Assembly (NCBI GenBank): GCA_029204225.1
Contig: CM055092.1
Coordinates: 65,882,923-65,946,922 of the forward strand
Reading direction: 5' to 3'
Source of the DNA: Diphasiastrum complanatum
Taxonomy: Eukaryota > Streptophyta > Lycopodiopsida > Lycopodiales > Lycopodiaceae
Length of the DNA stretch: 64,000 nucleotides
In this document: in pieces, positions 62,455 to 64,000 of the stretch
How positions within the stretch are numbered: the first letter of the stretch is position 1
Layout of the letters: each line of letters starts with the position of its first letter
Program-made: the position numbers and the translations under genes
The notes under the pieces: generated by a model
Database searches by the model: none
What the model saw: the letters and a program-made list of their open reading frames with translations, nothing else
Told to the model about the DNA's origin: nothing

Positions 62455-64000
62455 AGATTAACGCAAGGCTTTCTTTCGTGGATCTATTGATATGCGTTGC
62501 ACTCATGATAGCCTCCAGGAAATTAACTTGATTGGAGAATCCAACTCTTAATAGTTGATCTCTATCGGTGTTTTGGAGCTCCAGTAAGTCTCTCTACATA
62601 CCAATATTCTTAATGAGTTTAGCTATAATGAATAGTCCTTATCAGCGCGTCGCTTTTCGCGATACAAAGAATGGCATGTTGTTTAGCAGTACAATCTAGT
62701 TGTACAATCTAGTCCTTGCTTATTAGATTGCGTCCAACTCCAACTTGAATTCTAATCACAATATAATTCGACAGTGCTTAGAGCTCAGCATGCATGCATG
62801 AGTCATTTGAGCTGTGAAAGCTCATAAGCCGAGACACACTTTATCACAGCATTGTTGGCTGGTAGTTGATGGGAAGGTGTATGATGTGACAAAATGGTAC
62901 CACTTCTTATCTTGTCTTCCAAAAGTCCTGTAGGAATTCTACACTGTTGCATCTTTAGTTTATGAAATTAATTTCAGCATTCTCCTTCACATGAGCATTC
63001 TGGTCGACGAGCATAGAGAGCTACGGCCAGTTTCTAATCATGAACGGGATAATTATGCATCGTACTTCATATTTTATATATGCCCTTGGGTGGTAGCTGA
63101 ACATATGCACTACACTGATCCATGGGCTCTGCTAACAGGGTGCCAAAGCATCCTGCAGGAAGTCTTATTCACGTGCGAGCAGGGCAAGATTCGACATATT
63201 TATTCAACTCCTATCATCCACTTTTTGTCTGGTATATACATGCTAAGCATGCTCTTAACTGCAAGCAAACCAAGAAAGTAATATACTGATAGTTAGCTAT
63301 TTTCCACACAATTTCCGGATTAGCATTGTGTGGCCAATGCTAAAACAATAATCTCCTTCAAATTCAGTAAGCCTTTTGAGTTGGAGGACAAGATACCAAA
63401 AAGACGATAGCCGATGCAGAGAGACGCATACAAAGAATAGACAGAAATCTACGCTAGATGGTATAGAATCCTAGAAAGTCTATAACTCAACAGTACATGA
63501 AGTCATAGATTGTGTCCACTGATCTTTTGTGCTTATGTCCTAAAGTCCTTGACATCTTCCAACGACTATCAGAAAATTGTTAGACCACTACTGTGTTGGT
63601 GAAATAGATACCAACGATGAGGACTTACGCATGACCAATGTGGAGTACTTGGACACTGTGAATGAACCCTTTTATTTGGCATTGAAAGAGCGGGTTGAGG
63701 CTTATTTTCATAGGAACAAGGTACTTTCATGTATTTTCTTACACATTGCAACATATTTCCTACATCAGTTGACAGGCTTTTACAATTGTAGGCATTTTCC
63801 TTCCTAAAATTCATAAATGAGTTATTTTCAATCCACTTAAAATACTCAATATAAAAGCTATAATTTAGTAGTAATTCCTTCTTTCCGAAAAGTCATTAGG
63901 CCTTCACATCATTTTATCTTTATGCTAAATATATAAATGTTTGTATGAAATGTAAAAATCTAATGATCATTTTTTAATTGAAAACGATGCAGGTGAATCC
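62455..64000 (+). pseudogene. Desaturase copy Psi3: end of exon 1, exons 2-3, start of exon 4, runs off the window
   Basis: Same 5' deletion as Psi1 and Psi2. Pieces: exon 1 end 62850-62896, exon 2 63139-63231, exon 3 63573-63720, exon 4 from 63993. Exon 2 has HPAG in place of the heme-binding HPGG and LFVW in place of LYVW. The first base of exon 3 is A in place of G, so the split codon TG|G (Trp99) becomes TG|A, a stop formed only on splicing. Intron 3 keeps part of the extra segment seen in Psi2. Whether later exons exist outside the window is unknown. Confidence 0.9.

Overview
The window is AT-rich nuclear DNA of a land plant. The evidence is long AT-rich introns with GT..AG borders, Ty1/copia elements primed by the initiator tRNA-Met site, plant telomere-type CCCTAAA motifs, and a many-exon gene for a cytochrome b5-fused front-end fatty acid desaturase. 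The desaturase most resembles the C20-PUFA desaturases of bryophytes (the moss and liverwort delta-5 family, recalled from general knowledge, no search run). A moss or liverwort is the best guess; another spore-bearing plant is possible. I see no rRNA, tRNA or CRISPR.

The window is built around one gene and its broken copies. Copy A (4644-11359, +) is the only complete one: 13 exons whose phases join into 488 codons, with a cytochrome b5 domain (HPGG) and all three histidine boxes. Copy B (21267-28803) is split: the promoter and exons 1-8 lie inverted on the minus strand, exons 10-13 follow on the plus strand, and exon 9 is gone. Three further copies (Psi1 1-871; Psi2 48380-50467; Psi3 62455-64000 and beyond) share one 5' deletion of about 245 bp that removed the TATA box, start codon and first ~52 codons.

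Layout. 1-871: Psi1. 872-2540: tandem repeats of two families (a ~0.7-kb unit with a CT microsatellite and a telomere-like motif, and a ~0.31-kb unit holding an 80-nt hairpin). 2540-4643: 5' flank of copy A. 4644-11860: copy A. 11860-21250: 3' flank with a 1.4-kb tandem duplication, an LTR remnant, a Ulp1-like protease relic, an unidentified minus-strand ORF and a 5'-truncated copia pol. 21267-28803: copy B. 28804-41335: second copy of the same 3' flank, with a 1,005-bp foldback-like insertion and a copia LTR/gag in addition. 41340-47049: minus-strand copia 5' end (gag, PBS, LTR) whose LTR is interrupted by a complete 3,185-bp gag-only LTR retrotransposon with a 5-bp target duplication. 47050-50467: 5' flank plus Psi2. 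50468-52440: probable Ptta/En/Spm-like ORF and a 148-bp CT array. 52860-59575: second, larger block of the two tandem repeat families. 59580-60770: unique insertion. 60771-64000: 5' flank plus Psi3.

So a roughly 17-kb [gene + 3' flank] unit was tandemly duplicated and then decayed differently in each copy. Only copy A looks able to make protein; everything else is gene relic, retroelement or repeat. All identifications are by eye from motifs and from comparing copies inside the window.
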